A stretch of DNA of 64,000 bases from Burkholderiaceae bacterium (GCA_919902775.1 CAKKRJ010000001.1:170364-234363); one strand, 5' to 3'. Numbered from the stretch's first letter, positions 38,268-48,548 are shown. Numbers and translations are program-made. The notes: a model not told the origin generated them from the letters alone.

Positions 38268-40751
38268 TCAGCGCACTTGCAAGATGGAGTCAAACAAAGC
38301 CATGGCCACTTGCATGACCTTGGCGTTGGCCTGGTACGCCTGTTGAAAGCGCACCAACGCCGAGGCTTCTTCGTCCAGGCTCACACCCGAGACGCCGTCG
38401 CGCGCTTCTTGCGCTTGCTGGTACACCACGCTCAGGGCTTGTTCGGCGATGGCCGCTTGCCTGGCCACACTGCCGACCTCGTTCACGCGCTCGATGTAGG
38501 CTTCGGTCATGGTCAGGCCGCCGGGCATGATGGCGGCGTCTTCCAGCGCCACCATGCGCAGCATGGCTTCGTTGTTGCCGATGCCGTCGGTGTTGCCATC
38601 GATGGTGAACACATCGCCAGTTTTGGGCGCGGTTGAAAACTCCAGCTTCAAGCCCCGGTACGTCAGGCTGGGTGTGGGTGAGTTGGGGTCGACGATCAAA
38701 CTGCGTTCGGCCACCACGGTGTCGGTGGCCGTGTCCACAATCTGGTAGCTGCTCTCGGAGGTGAAGCTCACTTGCAGGGGCGAGGCCCGCAAGGTTTGTT
38801 TCATGCTGCCTTCGATGCCGGTAAATTGAGCGCTCACAGTGGCGCTGTCCACCGTGCCACTGTGGTCGGTCACAAAGACCAGCAGGTCGTCGGTGGTGCC
38901 GCCCTTGACAGAGATGCGGGTGTCAAAGCCCAGGCGACTCAGGTCGGCAGGGGTGCCATTGCTGCCCATGCCCAGTCGGATGTCGTCGGTGGTGTTGGCG
39001 CTGTCGCGTGACAGCACCAATTTCCCGTCGGTCGCGCTGGCTGTGACGCCGGTGTTGGCGGTTTCGGTGTTCAGCCAGTTGACCACCGAGCTCAGGGTCA
39101 GGGGCCCGGCCAGTGCGGTCAGAGCGCGGCCATTGAGGGTGAGGGTGCCCGCAGCGATGCCGCCAGAAGAGGGCGCGAAGGTGTTGCCCGTGAGCACGGC
39201 CGCGGTCTTGGTCGGGGTCAGCACATCGCCACTGGTGGCGTTGAATTGCTGCACCAGGCCCACATCGGCTTTGGCGCCCATGAAGATGTCCATCTCCAGG
39301 TAGGTGTTTGTGCCGCTGGCATTGAGGTTGGCGGTGCTGTAGGTGGCACCCGCTTCCATGCCGTTGCTGGGTTTGATCAGCAGGGCTTGTTCGGCGGCGC
39401 TCAGTGCCTGACCCAGCAGATGGCGGCCATCGCGGGTCAGCACCTGAAACGATTGGGTGGACGTGGGGTTTTGCAGGGTCAGTGACAGGTCTTGCGTGCC
39501 CACGGGCACCAGGCCCAGGCTGGCAAAAGGCTGGTTGGGACTGGTGGTCACCGTCAGGCTGCCCACCTGGGGGGTCTGGGCCAGTCCCAGATCACCGAGC
39601 AATTGGGTCGGGCCTGCAAATTCGGGCGCGGCGTACTGCACACGTGCTTGCACGGTGCCACTGTTCAGGGGGTCGTCAATCACCCGGAATTGACCCGCTG
39701 CTGCAACGCGGTTGGCGTCTTGCACAATCATTTGCATGCCTGCGGCCTGCAAAGGCTTGTCGGCGCTGAAGGCAAACAGGTCACCGCCCAGCAGGCCTTC
39801 GGCGTCTACCCCATCGCGGTGCACGGCATTGATTTCTTGCGCCATGACGCGGGCCAGATCGTTGAGCGAGTTGAAGGCCGGCTGCAACACCTGGTCACGG
39901 AAGCCCATGACGCCACCGATCTTGCCGCTGCTGATGCCGGGCATGGTTTCGGGGTTGCCATAGGCGTCGATGACAAATTCGAGCTTGTTCGGGTCCAGGC
40001 TCGACGGTGACACGCTGATGGCGCGCACGGTCGAGTTTTGCACCAGGATGCCTTGGTCCAGGGTGTCGCCCACGCTGACCAGGACAGAGCCGTTCGGCTC
40101 GAACTTGGTTTTGGCAGCAATCAGGCCGGACAGTTCGCGCAGCAAGCGGTCACGCTGGTCCAGCAATTCGGACGGCTGGTTGGCGGCGCTGCTGTGCTTG
40201 ACCATTTGCTTGTTCAGCAAACCCAGCTGTTGCGTCAAGGAGTTGATTTGGCCCACATCGGTTTCAACCGATTGGCGGGTTTCGTTGTTGAGCAGGTCAA
40301 ACTGGCCGGCCAGTTGTTGGAAACGGGCCGCCAGGCCCTCGGCATCGCGCAAGAAGGTGCTGCGCGAGACCACCGAGGCCGGGTCGCTGGCCAAGTCTCT
40401 GGACGATTCGAAGAACCGGTTCATGGCGGTGGTCAGGCCAATGCTTTCATCGCCCATCACATCGATCAGGCGGTTGACGTAAGACAGCAGGGGTTTCTGG
40501 CTTTCCAGATCGCTGTTGCTGTTGCGCAAATTGGATTCCACAAAGGCGTCGTACTGGCGCTGAACGGCATCAAAGCGGGCGCCCGTGCCCAGGTAGCTGT
40601 TGCCCAGTTGCCGTGGCTGGTTGGAGCTGAGCGACACATTTTGGCGTGTGTAGCCGTCGGTGCTGACGTTGGCGATGTTGTTCGACACCGTGGCCAGCGC
40701 ACGTTGGTAGGCGCCGACGCCCGAGCTGCCGATGCTGAGCAAGTCACTCAT
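38268..40751 (-). CDS. flgK: Flagellar hook-associated protein 1
   Basis: SDLLSIGSSGVGAYQRALATVSNNIANVSTDGYTRQNVSL; VSGVSLDEEASALVRFQQAYQANAKVMQVAMALFDSILQ. Confidence 0.96.
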   Translation of the reverse strand: MSDLLSIGSSGVGAYQRALATVSNNIANVSTDGYTRQNVSLSSNQPRQLGNSYLGTGARFDAVQRQYDAFVESNLRNSNSDLESQKPLLSYVNRLIDVMGDESIGLTTAMNRFFESSRDLASDPASVVSRSTFLRDAEGLAARFQQLAGQFDLLNNETRQSVETDVGQINSLTQQLGLLNKQMVKHSSAANQPSELLDQRDRLLRELSGLIAAKTKFEPNGSVLVSVGDTLDQGILVQNSTVRAISVSPSSLDPNKLEFVIDAYGNPETMPGISSGKIGGVMGFRDQVLQPAFNSLNDLARVMAQEINAVHRDGVDAEGLLGGDLFAFSADKPLQAAGMQMIVQDANRVAAAGQFRVIDDPLNSGTVQARVQYAAPEFAGPTQLLGDLGLAQTPQVGSLTVTTSPNQPFASLGLVPVGTQDLSLTLQNPTSTQSFQVLTRDGRHLLGQALSAAEQALLIKPSNGMEAGATYSTANLNASGTNTYLEMDIFMGAKADVGLVQQFNATSGDVLTPTKTAAVLTGNTFAPSSGGIAAGTLTLNGRALTALAGPLTLSSVVNWLNTETANTGVTASATDGKLVLSRDSANTTDDIRLGMGSNGTPADLSRLGFDTRISVKGGTTDDLLVFVTDHSGTVDSATVSAQFTGIEGSMKQTLRASPLQVSFTSESSYQIVDTATDTVVAERSLIVDPNSPTPSLTYRGLKLEFSTAPKTGDVFTIDGNTDGIGNNEAMLRMVALEDAAIMPGGLTMTEAYIERVNEVGSVARQAAIAEQALSVVYQQAQEARDGVSGVSLDEEASALVRFQQAYQANAKVMQVAMALFDSILQVR

Positions 40752-41221
40752 GGCCGTGCTCCTGTTGTGGTGTCAAGTTTGAAGCCGCTGACGCGTTCCA
40801 GTTCATAGGCCTTGATGGCCTCTGGCTTGATCGGCATGGCTTCACGCGGTGGGTTCAGCGGCATGGCCTTGGCATCGGGTTGGCGCAGTTGCAAAGCGTC
40901 TTGGGTGCTCAGGTCTTGCGCGCGGTGCATCTGGCGCTCCATCATGTCGGCCAGGCCCATGCCGCCGCGTTTGACCATTTGCAGCGAGAGTTCTTTGTCC
41001 ATCAGGTCCTGGTACATGTCCATGTTGCCGCCTTCCACCAGGTCGCTTTTGTCAACGGACTCGCGCATGGTTTTCATCATCTGCTGGATGAAGTAGGCCT
41101 CGAATTGCTCGGAGGTCTGGCGAATGGCTTTGGACGGGTCGCGCGCAGCCTCACCCTTCAAACGCGCCAGGGCGTTGAAGTCCAGATAACTGCTGGAGGT
41201 GTTGGTGGACAGGTCGCTCAT
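40748..41221 (-). CDS. flgJ: Flagellar rod-binding protein, FlgJ N-domain only
   Basis: TSEQFEAYFIQQMMKTMRESVDKSDL...MYQDLMDKELSLQMVKRGGMGLADMMERQM; no glucosaminidase domain. Confidence 0.92.
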   Translation of the reverse strand: MSDLSTNTSSSYLDFNALARLKGEAARDPSKAIRQTSEQFEAYFIQQMMKTMRESVDKSDLVEGGNMDMYQDLMDKELSLQMVKRGGMGLADMMERQMHRAQDLSTQDALQLRQPDAKAMPLNPPREAMPIKPEAIKAYELERVSGFKLDTTTGARP

Positions 41222-41234
41222 GGCTGTTCTCGCT

Positions 41235-42359
41235 TCAGATCACGATCAACTCGGCACGCAAGCTGCCCGAGCTTTTGAGGGCTTCCAAAATCGCAATCAA
41301 GGCCGAGGGTGTGGCCCCCACCTGGTTGACGGCGTCCACCACCTGGCGCAAGTCCACGCCGGGCTGGAACAGGAACATCGGATTTTTCGGTTCGGACACG
41401 GCAATGTCGGCGTTTTGCACCGCTGCGGTTTGGCCGCGTGACAAGGCGTTGGGTTGCGAGACTTCGTTGGTGGCCGAGATGGCGACCGAGATCGTGCCGT
41501 GCGCCACAGCGGCGGCGGTGACACGCACGTTGCGGCTGATGACCACGGTGCCGGTGCGCGAGTTGACGACCACGCGTGCTGGCGGTTCGCCGGGCACGAC
41601 ATCGAGGTTTTCAACCATGCTCAGGAAGGCCACGCGCTGCGACATGTCGCTGGGGGCCTTGATGGCAAAGGACATGCCGTCCAGGGCTTGTGCGGTGCCT
41701 TGGCCAAAATTCTTGTTGATCGAATTGACGATGGCGGTGGTGGTGGTGAAGTCCGACTCACGCACGTTCATGACCACATGGTCCGTTTTCTCAAATGGGG
41801 TGTCGACGATGCGTTCGACCGTGGCTCCGCCAGGAATGCGCGCCGAGGTGGGCACGCCGATGCTGACTTTGGAGCCCGCTGCACTGGTTTCCACACCGGT
41901 GGCGGTGAGGGCACCCTGCGCCAGACTGTAGATTTCGCCGTCCACACCGCGCAGGCTGGTCAGCAGCAAATTGCCGCCGCGCAGGCTGCTGGCTTTGCCG
42001 ATGGCCGAGACGTTGATGTCGATTTTTTGCCCTGGCTTGGCAAAACCGGGCAGCTCGGCGGTCACCATCACGGCGGCCACGTTTTTGATGTCGATCTTGC
42101 CACTGGTGGCGTTTTGTTCAAAGTCAGACAGCGGGCCGTCAATGCCCACACCCAAACGGGCCAGCATGGCTTTCATGCTTTGCGCGGTGAACGACACATC
42201 GGCACCGTCGCCCGTGCCTTGCAAACCGACCACCAGGCCATAACCGATCAACTGGTTGGTGCGGCCAGCGGCCACCGAGGCCAGGTCCTTAACGCGGTCA
42301 GCCCAGGCCGAGCCCGACAAGCCAAGCAACAAGAGGAGGGAAAAGAGGGCGGATTTCAT
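41235..42359 (-). CDS. flgI: Flagellar P-ring protein
   Basis: DRVKDLASVAAGRTNQLIGYGLVVGLQGTGDGADVSFTAQSMKAMLARLGV. Confidence 0.97.
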   Translation of the reverse strand: MKSALFSLLLLLGLSGSAWADRVKDLASVAAGRTNQLIGYGLVVGLQGTGDGADVSFTAQSMKAMLARLGVGIDGPLSDFEQNATSGKIDIKNVAAVMVTAELPGFAKPGQKIDINVSAIGKASSLRGGNLLLTSLRGVDGEIYSLAQGALTATGVETSAAGSKVSIGVPTSARIPGGATVERIVDTPFEKTDHVVMNVRESDFTTTTAIVNSINKNFGQGTAQALDGMSFAIKAPSDMSQRVAFLSMVENLDVVPGEPPARVVVNSRTGTVVISRNVRVTAAAVAHGTISVAISATNEVSQPNALSRGQTAAVQNADIAVSEPKNPMFLFQPGVDLRQVVDAVNQVGATPSALIAILEALKSSGSLRAELIVI

Positions 42360-42383
42360 GAGGTATTCCAGCGTGCCGTTGCG

Positions 42384-43127
42384 TTAAAAAGGCCAGAACT
42401 TCATCAGGGCGTTAGTGCCCCAACCGGCTTTGGCGGCGTTGGCCATGTCGCCTGTGCCACGGTAGGCAATTTGGGCATTGGCCAAGCGGCGCGACTGCAC
42501 GGTGTTGTTGGGCGAAATGTCTTCGGGGCGAATGATGCCGCTGACCTGGATGATCTCGGCGCCTTCAGTCAAGGCCAGTTGTTTCTCGCCGCGCACCATC
42601 AGGTTGCCGTTGGCCAGCACTTCGCTCACCGTCACGGACACGTCACCGGTCAGGCTGGCTTGCTGGTCGGCTTCACCGCCGCCCACGCTTTCGATGTTGG
42701 CCTTGCTCAAGTCCACGCCATTGAAAATACCTTGGGGGTTGAGACCCAAAACTTTGGGCAGACGCATGCCTTGCAGCTTGGCGTTCAAGCCACCAGGAGC
42801 GCTGAGTGCGGAGGGAATCACGTCATTTTTGGCGGCGCGTTTGACGCTGCCTGTTTGGGTGCGACCGGCCTGGGTGGATTCGTTGAGCAAGACGGTGATC
42901 ACATCGCCCACGTTGTAGGCGCGCACGCGGCCAAACCAGTTGTCACTTTGCCGTCCGTTGTAGATGGCGCCTGTGGCCATGCGGGGCTTTTCGATGGCGA
43001 CCGGCAACACGGGGGTGAATTGGGGGCTGTGGGCCATGGGCGCATTGGGCGAGGCGCAGCCGGTCAAGACCGATGCCAGGGCCAAAGAGAGCCAGAGGCC
43101 GCAAGATGAAATGGGTGTCTTTTTCAT
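42384..43127 (-). CDS. flgH: Flagellar L-ring lipoprotein
   Basis: lipobox LTGCAS; RVRAYNVGDVITVLLNESTQAGRTQTG; GIIRPEDISPNNTVQSRRLANAQIAYRGTGDM. Confidence 0.96.
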   Translation of the reverse strand: MKKTPISSCGLWLSLALASVLTGCASPNAPMAHSPQFTPVLPVAIEKPRMATGAIYNGRQSDNWFGRVRAYNVGDVITVLLNESTQAGRTQTGSVKRAAKNDVIPSALSAPGGLNAKLQGMRLPKVLGLNPQGIFNGVDLSKANIESVGGGEADQQASLTGDVSVTVSEVLANGNLMVRGEKQLALTEGAEIIQVSGIIRPEDISPNNTVQSRRLANAQIAYRGTGDMANAAKAGWGTNALMKFWPF

Positions 43128-43134
43128 GGTGCGC

Positions 43135-43920
43135 TTACATGTTGTTGTTCAGGAAGCGCAGCATGCCGTCCACGGCCGAGATGGCTTTGGAGTTGATTTC
43201 ATAAGCGCGCTGGGTCTCGATCATGTTGACCATTTCTTCCACCACGTTCACGTTGGAGGCTTCCAGTGCGCCCTGCATGAGCTGTCCGGCACCGGCCAGG
43301 CCGGGCTGGCCGACCTGGGGTGCACCGCTGGCCGTGGTTTCCTTCATCAGGTTTTGACCGATCGATTGCAGACCGGCTGGGTTCACAAAGCGGGCAATCT
43401 GGATTTGTCCCAGCACCTGGGTGCCGCCGCCTGCAGCGGCCTCGACCGAGACCGTGCCGTCCTGGCCCACGGTGATGCTGGACACGTTGGGCGGGATGGT
43501 GATGGCGGGCTGCAATGCCGCGCCGTTGGCCGTGACCAATTGACCTGTGGAAGACAGCTTGAACGCCCCGTCACGGGAGTAGGCCACGGTGCCGTCGGCC
43601 TGGGCGATCTGGAAGAAGCCTTCCCCCTGAACCGCTAGGTCGAGTGCGTTCTTGGTGGTGACCAGGCTGCCTTGTGCATGGGTCTTTTCTGTCGAGACGA
43701 TGCGCACACCCGTGCCCAGCATCAGGCCGGTGGGCGCCTGTGCGTCGGCACCGACCTGGGCGCCGGGTTGGCGCAGGTTTTGGTAGAGCATGTCCTCGAA
43801 CGACGCACGGTCGCGCTTGAAGCCCGTGGTGTTGACGTTGGCCAAGTTGTTGGAGATAACCGACATGCGCGTTTGTTGCGCGTCCAAGCCGGTTTTGGCA
43901 ATCCACATTGATGCATCCAT
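43135..43920 (-). CDS. flgG: Flagellar distal rod protein
   Basis: WIAKTGLDAQQTRMSVISNNLANVNTTGFKRDRASFEDMLYQNLRQPGAQ. Confidence 0.97.
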   Translation of the reverse strand: MDASMWIAKTGLDAQQTRMSVISNNLANVNTTGFKRDRASFEDMLYQNLRQPGAQVGADAQAPTGLMLGTGVRIVSTEKTHAQGSLVTTKNALDLAVQGEGFFQIAQADGTVAYSRDGAFKLSSTGQLVTANGAALQPAITIPPNVSSITVGQDGTVSVEAAAGGGTQVLGQIQIARFVNPAGLQSIGQNLMKETTASGAPQVGQPGLAGAGQLMQGALEASNVNVVEEMVNMIETQRAYEINSKAISAVDGMLRFLNNNM

Positions 43921-43940
43921 GGTGTTCTCCTGTCAGTTCT

Positions 43941-44702
43941 TCAAGCGTTTTTCATCATGGTGGACCCGGACTCGTCGAGTCCCTTGGTTTCCTTGATGAT
44001 GCGAATTTGGGTTTCGAAGCTGCGCGAGTGGTCGATCAGTCGGGTCATGGCTTCAATGGCGCTGACGTTGCTGCCTTCCAGCGCCTGGGGAATCAGTTTG
44101 GGGGGCATGTTGCCCTCCGCGATGTCGGTGCCGTCGGGTTGTCCGTCCACCTTGAACAAACCATCCGCGCGACGCCCCAGCTTCACGTCGGTGCCATCGC
44201 GCAGTCGCAATTGGTCGATGAACACCGAGGCCGCAGGGCCGGTTTGGGCCGGGTCTCGGGCGTACACCGTGCCATCGGGGTTGATGGTGACCATCATGCC
44301 CGGGGGCACGGCAATGGGGCCGCCAGCGCCCAACACCAGGTGGCCAGAGCCGTTTTCCATTTGCCCTTGGGCGTTGACTCTCAAGTCGCCACGGCGCGTG
44401 AAAGCCATATCCCCGTTGGAGGCCTGCACGGCCAGCACCGCCTTGTCGGCCAGGGCAATGTCCAATGGGCGGCCTGTGGCCATGATGGGGCCGGGTTCCA
44501 TGCGAATCAAATCGCGGGCCACGGCCTGCGCCTGGATGCGCGAATCAAAACCCGGGCCTTCCGCCTTGACCGATTGCAACGCCACGTCGTAGCTGCTTTT
44601 GAAACCCACCGTGGACACGTTGGCCAGTTCATTGACCAACACCTGGCGGGCGGTGGCCTGCTCCTTGATGGTGGCGTTGGAGGTGAAGACAAGGCGGTCC
44701 AT
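43941..44702 (-). CDS. flgF: Flagellar proximal rod protein
   Basis: MDRLVFTSNATIKEQATARQVLVNELANVSTVGFKSSYD; C-terminal SNVSAIEAMTRLIDHSRSFETQIRIIKE. Confidence 0.93.
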   Translation of the reverse strand: MDRLVFTSNATIKEQATARQVLVNELANVSTVGFKSSYDVALQSVKAEGPGFDSRIQAQAVARDLIRMEPGPIMATGRPLDIALADKAVLAVQASNGDMAFTRRGDLRVNAQGQMENGSGHLVLGAGGPIAVPPGMMVTINPDGTVYARDPAQTGPAASVFIDQLRLRDGTDVKLGRRADGLFKVDGQPDGTDIAEGNMPPKLIPQALEGSNVSAIEAMTRLIDHSRSFETQIRIIKETKGLDESGSTMMKNA

Positions 44703-44743
44703 GGTGTTTTTCTCAGTGGTTCAGATGGGGGTGCGTCAGCGCA

Positions 44744-47356
44744 TCAAGAACGGATGTTGATGATCGCGGAGGTCATCGTGCTGCTGGTTTCGATCGCTTT
44801 GGCGTTGGCCTGGAAGTTCCGCTGTGCGGTGATCAGGTCCACCAGCTCTTGCGTCAAGTCCACGTTGGCGCGTTCGGTGGCACCGGCGCGGATCGAACCG
44901 AAACCGGCCGATCCGGCTTCGCCGATCTTGGCGTTGCCGGAGGTGGCCGATGCCAGGTAGCTGGCGTCACCCACTTGGCGCAAGCCGGTCGGGCTGGAGA
45001 AGTTGGCCAGCACGATCTTGCCCAGCGACACCTGAGAGCCGTTGGAATACGTGGCATTGACCAGACCGTCCACGCCAATGTCCAGACCCATCAATTCGCC
45101 TTCGGGTGCACCGTCTTGCGATTGCGACAGCACGGCGAAGGCGCTGGAGTACTGGGTCGACTGGGTGAAGTCGATCTTCATGGTCAAGGCCCCTTTGCCG
45201 CCTTCCAGGAACGCAGTTTCAAAAGGCATGGCAGAGAGGGGTGAGACGGGTTTGCCGGTCAGGTCAAAGCTGAGCTCGCCACGGTCGAGGTACACGGGCC
45301 ACCATTCGGTTTTGGTCGACAGCTCGGAGGCGTCTTCGGTTTGCGCACCGTTCTTGACGTATTGCAGCGCACCGTTTTCTGTGTAGTGGGACAGTTTGAC
45401 CCAGTCGGTGGTCGCACCAAACTGCATCTCGGTATTGGCCAGGCCCCAGTCGGCCGAGCCCGTGACCTGGATGGACGCGTTGTCGCCCGTGGTGCCGGTC
45501 GTGAACGTCATTTGCTTGGTCTTGGTGTCAAAAGCCACTTTGACGCCTGTGACCTGGCGACCTGTTTCGGGGTCGGTGATGGTGTTGATCTGGTTCTGGA
45601 TGGCTTCGGCCAGCTTGTCCATGCTGTAGGAGCCGACGGGCACCGTGAAGGTGCTGGCAATGCCATCGACCGTGGCAAAAAAGTTCTGGTTGGAGGACGC
45701 CACGGCCACGTTTTTGGTGGTGTTGATGGTCATGGTGTCCCCGTTCATCTTGGCCGGTTCGCTGGCTTTGCCGCGAACTGCCTCGGAGGAGGAGGCGGCC
45801 ACTTTCAAGGTGCTCAGACCACTCTCCAAGCCCAGGAAATTGAGCGCGCCACTGTCTGCGGTGGTGCTGCCGGCGCTGGTGGTCACGCTGGAGGCTGCGC
45901 CGGTGCCGGTGTTGCTGGCCGACAGGGTGACTGTGGGGGTGAAAGCCGCGCCGTCTGCGCCGCCGGTGAAGGTCAGCACGCCAGCACTGTTGGCCGCAGC
46001 GGTCACGCTGGCGTTGCCCGTGTTGAACGCGGCGGCCAGACCTGCGGCCACGTCGGCGGCGGTGTTGTCTGCCTTGACGGTGTAGGTGTATTGGGAGCCA
46101 TCGATGCTGGCCGACACCGTGTCGCCCACGGCAAAGCTGCCGCTCAGTGTGATGTTGGATGTTTGGCGCTGAAAGGCGCTGACTTCGATGCTGGATTCGT
46201 CACCGGTGGTGCCGGAAGCGATCGAAAATTTGGCGGTTTCGGGATCGAAATCGACGGAGATGCCATGGCGTGGATCGGTGCTCAGCACGCCCAGTTGGTT
46301 GTTGATCTTGACTTCCAGGTTGCGCGCCAGCACTTCGGGGTCTTCATCGGCTGCCGTCATGGTGTAGCTGATGTTTTGTGGCAGGGTGGAACCATCGACC
46401 TTGATGCTGAAGTTCAGTTTGGTCGTGCCTGCGGTGAAGCCGCTCAAGGCCGGTTTGATGTAGGTGCTGCTGGACAAGGCGGCACCCACGGCAGACGAGG
46501 GTGTGGACAGGCGGGTGTCGGTCAGTTGGTCCAGCGTGTACATCTCGGTGGTGCCGGAACTGGGCACGACACGGGAGTCGCTCTTGGGCAACACGTCGCC
46601 GTATTTGTTCACATACAGCGCGCTGCTCAAACCGTCGGTGGCTTGTTGCAATGCGGGCTTGACCTGGCTGTCGCCCACAAAAAAGTAGGTTTGCCATTTC
46701 GAGTAAGGGCTGTCCTGGCTCGCGTTTTGTGTTTTGGCGTAGTAGACCGTGGCCAGGTAGCCGTTGCCACCACTGTCGTACACGGTCAAGGCGGTGCTTT
46801 TGTTGTAAGTGCTGGGGTTCGTGCGGTCAAAGTCGGCAAAGATCACGGCCGAGTCGGCAGGCAGGTTCAGGCCGAGCTGAATTTTGGTGGTTTCCACCGC
46901 TTCGCCCGAGGTTTTGGGGGGGATGGTCAGGGCCGAGAGGTTGGTCAAATCGGCCTTGCCGGAGGAGTCCACCGAGGCGGCTTGAAGACGTTGCCCTGTG
47001 GAGTTGACCACGTTGTTCTGGTCGTTCAGGGTGAACGAGCCGTTGCGGGTGTAAACCTCTTGCAGACCATCGGCCGATTTCAAGGGGAAGAAGCCGTCGC
47101 CGGTGATCGCCAGGTCCAGCGAGTTGCCCGAGGTGGAGATGTTGCCCTGGCTGAATTCCTGGCTCACTTGTTTGAGCGACACGCCCTGGCCGATGTTGCT
47201 CGACGATTTTTGCAGTGGCGATGTCGAGAAAATGTCACCGAAGTCAGCGCGCGAGCGTTTGAAGCCCGAGGTGCCCACGTTGGCAATGTTGTTGGAGGTG
47301 ACGGCCAACTGTGCGGTGGCAGAGTTCAGTCCGGTGAGCGAGGTGTAGAACGACAT
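44744..47356 (-). CDS. flgE: Flagellar hook protein, enlarged (870 aa)
   Basis: MSFYTSLTGLNSATAQLAVTSNNIANVGTSGFKRSRADFGDIF; C-terminal VDLTQELVDLITAQRNFQANAKAIETSSTMTSAIINIRS; start trimmed. Confidence 0.95.
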   Translation of the reverse strand: MSFYTSLTGLNSATAQLAVTSNNIANVGTSGFKRSRADFGDIFSTSPLQKSSSNIGQGVSLKQVSQEFSQGNISTSGNSLDLAITGDGFFPLKSADGLQEVYTRNGSFTLNDQNNVVNSTGQRLQAASVDSSGKADLTNLSALTIPPKTSGEAVETTKIQLGLNLPADSAVIFADFDRTNPSTYNKSTALTVYDSGGNGYLATVYYAKTQNASQDSPYSKWQTYFFVGDSQVKPALQQATDGLSSALYVNKYGDVLPKSDSRVVPSSGTTEMYTLDQLTDTRLSTPSSAVGAALSSSTYIKPALSGFTAGTTKLNFSIKVDGSTLPQNISYTMTAADEDPEVLARNLEVKINNQLGVLSTDPRHGISVDFDPETAKFSIASGTTGDESSIEVSAFQRQTSNITLSGSFAVGDTVSASIDGSQYTYTVKADNTAADVAAGLAAAFNTGNASVTAAANSAGVLTFTGGADGAAFTPTVTLSASNTGTGAASSVTTSAGSTTADSGALNFLGLESGLSTLKVAASSSEAVRGKASEPAKMNGDTMTINTTKNVAVASSNQNFFATVDGIASTFTVPVGSYSMDKLAEAIQNQINTITDPETGRQVTGVKVAFDTKTKQMTFTTGTTGDNASIQVTGSADWGLANTEMQFGATTDWVKLSHYTENGALQYVKNGAQTEDASELSTKTEWWPVYLDRGELSFDLTGKPVSPLSAMPFETAFLEGGKGALTMKIDFTQSTQYSSAFAVLSQSQDGAPEGELMGLDIGVDGLVNATYSNGSQVSLGKIVLANFSSPTGLRQVGDASYLASATSGNAKIGEAGSAGFGSIRAGATERANVDLTQELVDLITAQRNFQANAKAIETSSTMTSAIINIRS

Positions 47357-47409
47357 GCTGGATGGCTCCTGTGAATCGGGGGGGATCTGGGAATGTGGGT
47401 GGGTGCAGG

Positions 47410-48102
47410 TCAGAGACCCACGCGCTTGACGTCGCTGAGCAGGATGCTCTTGCCGCCATCGATTTCGACGCTGACACTGCCGTCTGTGGGGTTGGTCACG
47501 ATGGAGCGGACCGTTGACAAAGCATTGACCGCCACGCTGGTGGTGTTGCCGTTGACCACGGCCTGGGCCGTCAGGCGGTACAAACCGGTGGGTGCGGGGT
47601 TGCCCATGGCGTCGTTGCCATCCCATTGGACGGGGACCGTGCCTGGCGTCTGGGCCCCGGCAATCAGTTCCTGTACCAGGTTGCCCTTGGCATCGTGCAC
47701 ATTGATCTGGATGCCTGCAGCGCCTTCGGGCAGGTCGATGCTGGCGTCGATGGTTCCGCCTTGTGTGAGTTGCGTGAGCGCATCGCTGACCGCCACTTTT
47801 TTGCCGATCAGCGAAGCACTGTTGAGCATGCGTTCGCCGGACATGGAAGTCACGAACGTGTCCAACGAGGTTTGCATGTTGGTCAGCGCTTCGAGCTGCG
47901 AAAACTGCGCCAGTTGCGCCACGAAGGCTTCGTTTTTGACGGGCTCCAGCGGGTTCTGGTTTTGCAGCTGCGCGGTGAACAGGGTCAGGAAGTCCTGCTT
48001 GCCCATGTCTTCGCTGGTTTTGGACGTCGATTTGTTCTTGACGTCTTCGTAGCGCGTGACGTTGCCCAACAGGCTGGCGGAGGTGAGGGTATCGGTTGCC
48101 AT
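47410..48102 (-). CDS. flgD: Flagellar hook capping protein
   Basis: MGKQDFLTLFTAQLQNQNPLEPVKNEAFVAQLAQFSQLEALTNM. Confidence 0.95.
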   Translation of the reverse strand: MATDTLTSASLLGNVTRYEDVKNKSTSKTSEDMGKQDFLTLFTAQLQNQNPLEPVKNEAFVAQLAQFSQLEALTNMQTSLDTFVTSMSGERMLNSASLIGKKVAVSDALTQLTQGGTIDASIDLPEGAAGIQINVHDAKGNLVQELIAGAQTPGTVPVQWDGNDAMGNPAPTGLYRLTAQAVVNGNTTSVAVNALSTVRSIVTNPTDGSVSVEIDGGKSILLSDVKRVGL

Positions 48103-48116
48103 GGTGTTCTCTCTGA

Positions 48117-48548
48117 TCAAGCCTTGGTGATGTCCAGCGTGCGCATCATGAGTTGACGCGCCGTGTTGATGACTTCCACGTTGTTTTGGTAGGAACGGGC
48201 CGCGGCCATCATTTCCACCATCTCGGTGACTTCACTGACATTCGTTTGGTAGACGTAGCCTTGCTCGTCGGCCAGTGGGTTTTTGGGGTCTGACACACGG
48301 CGGGGGGGCGCGGTGTCATCGGCCATGCGGTCGATCTTCACGCCGCCGACGTAAGACGCGCCTGCGTTGGTCATCTGTTCATCGACCAGGGCCTTGAAGA
48401 CGGGGCGCTTGGCGCGGAAGGCGTCTTTTTCCGAGCCCGCCACCGTGCCAGCGTTGGCCAGGTTCGATGCGGTGGCGTTCATGCGCGTGAGTTGCGCATT
48501 GAGTGCGGTGCCGGCAATGCCGAAAATGTTGCCCATGCCCATGTTCAA
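48117..48548 (-). CDS. flgC: Flagellar basal-body rod protein
   Basis: IFGIAGTALNAQLTRMNATASNLANAGTVAGSEKDAFRAKRPVF; VSEVTEMVEMMAAARSYQNNVEVINTARQLMMRTLDI. Confidence 0.96.
   Translation of the reverse strand: MNMGMGNIFGIAGTALNAQLTRMNATASNLANAGTVAGSEKDAFRAKRPVFKALVDEQMTNAGASYVGGVKIDRMADDTAPPRRVSDPKNPLADEQGYVYQTNVSEVTEMVEMMAAARSYQNNVEVINTARQLMMRTLDITKA

Noticed and set aside
41454-43109. 551-aa plus-strand ORF
   Set aside because: Antisense across flgI and flgH, both of which are unambiguous.
45341-47374. 677-aa plus-strand ORF
   Set aside because: Antisense to flgE; Gly/Val/His-rich mirror frame.
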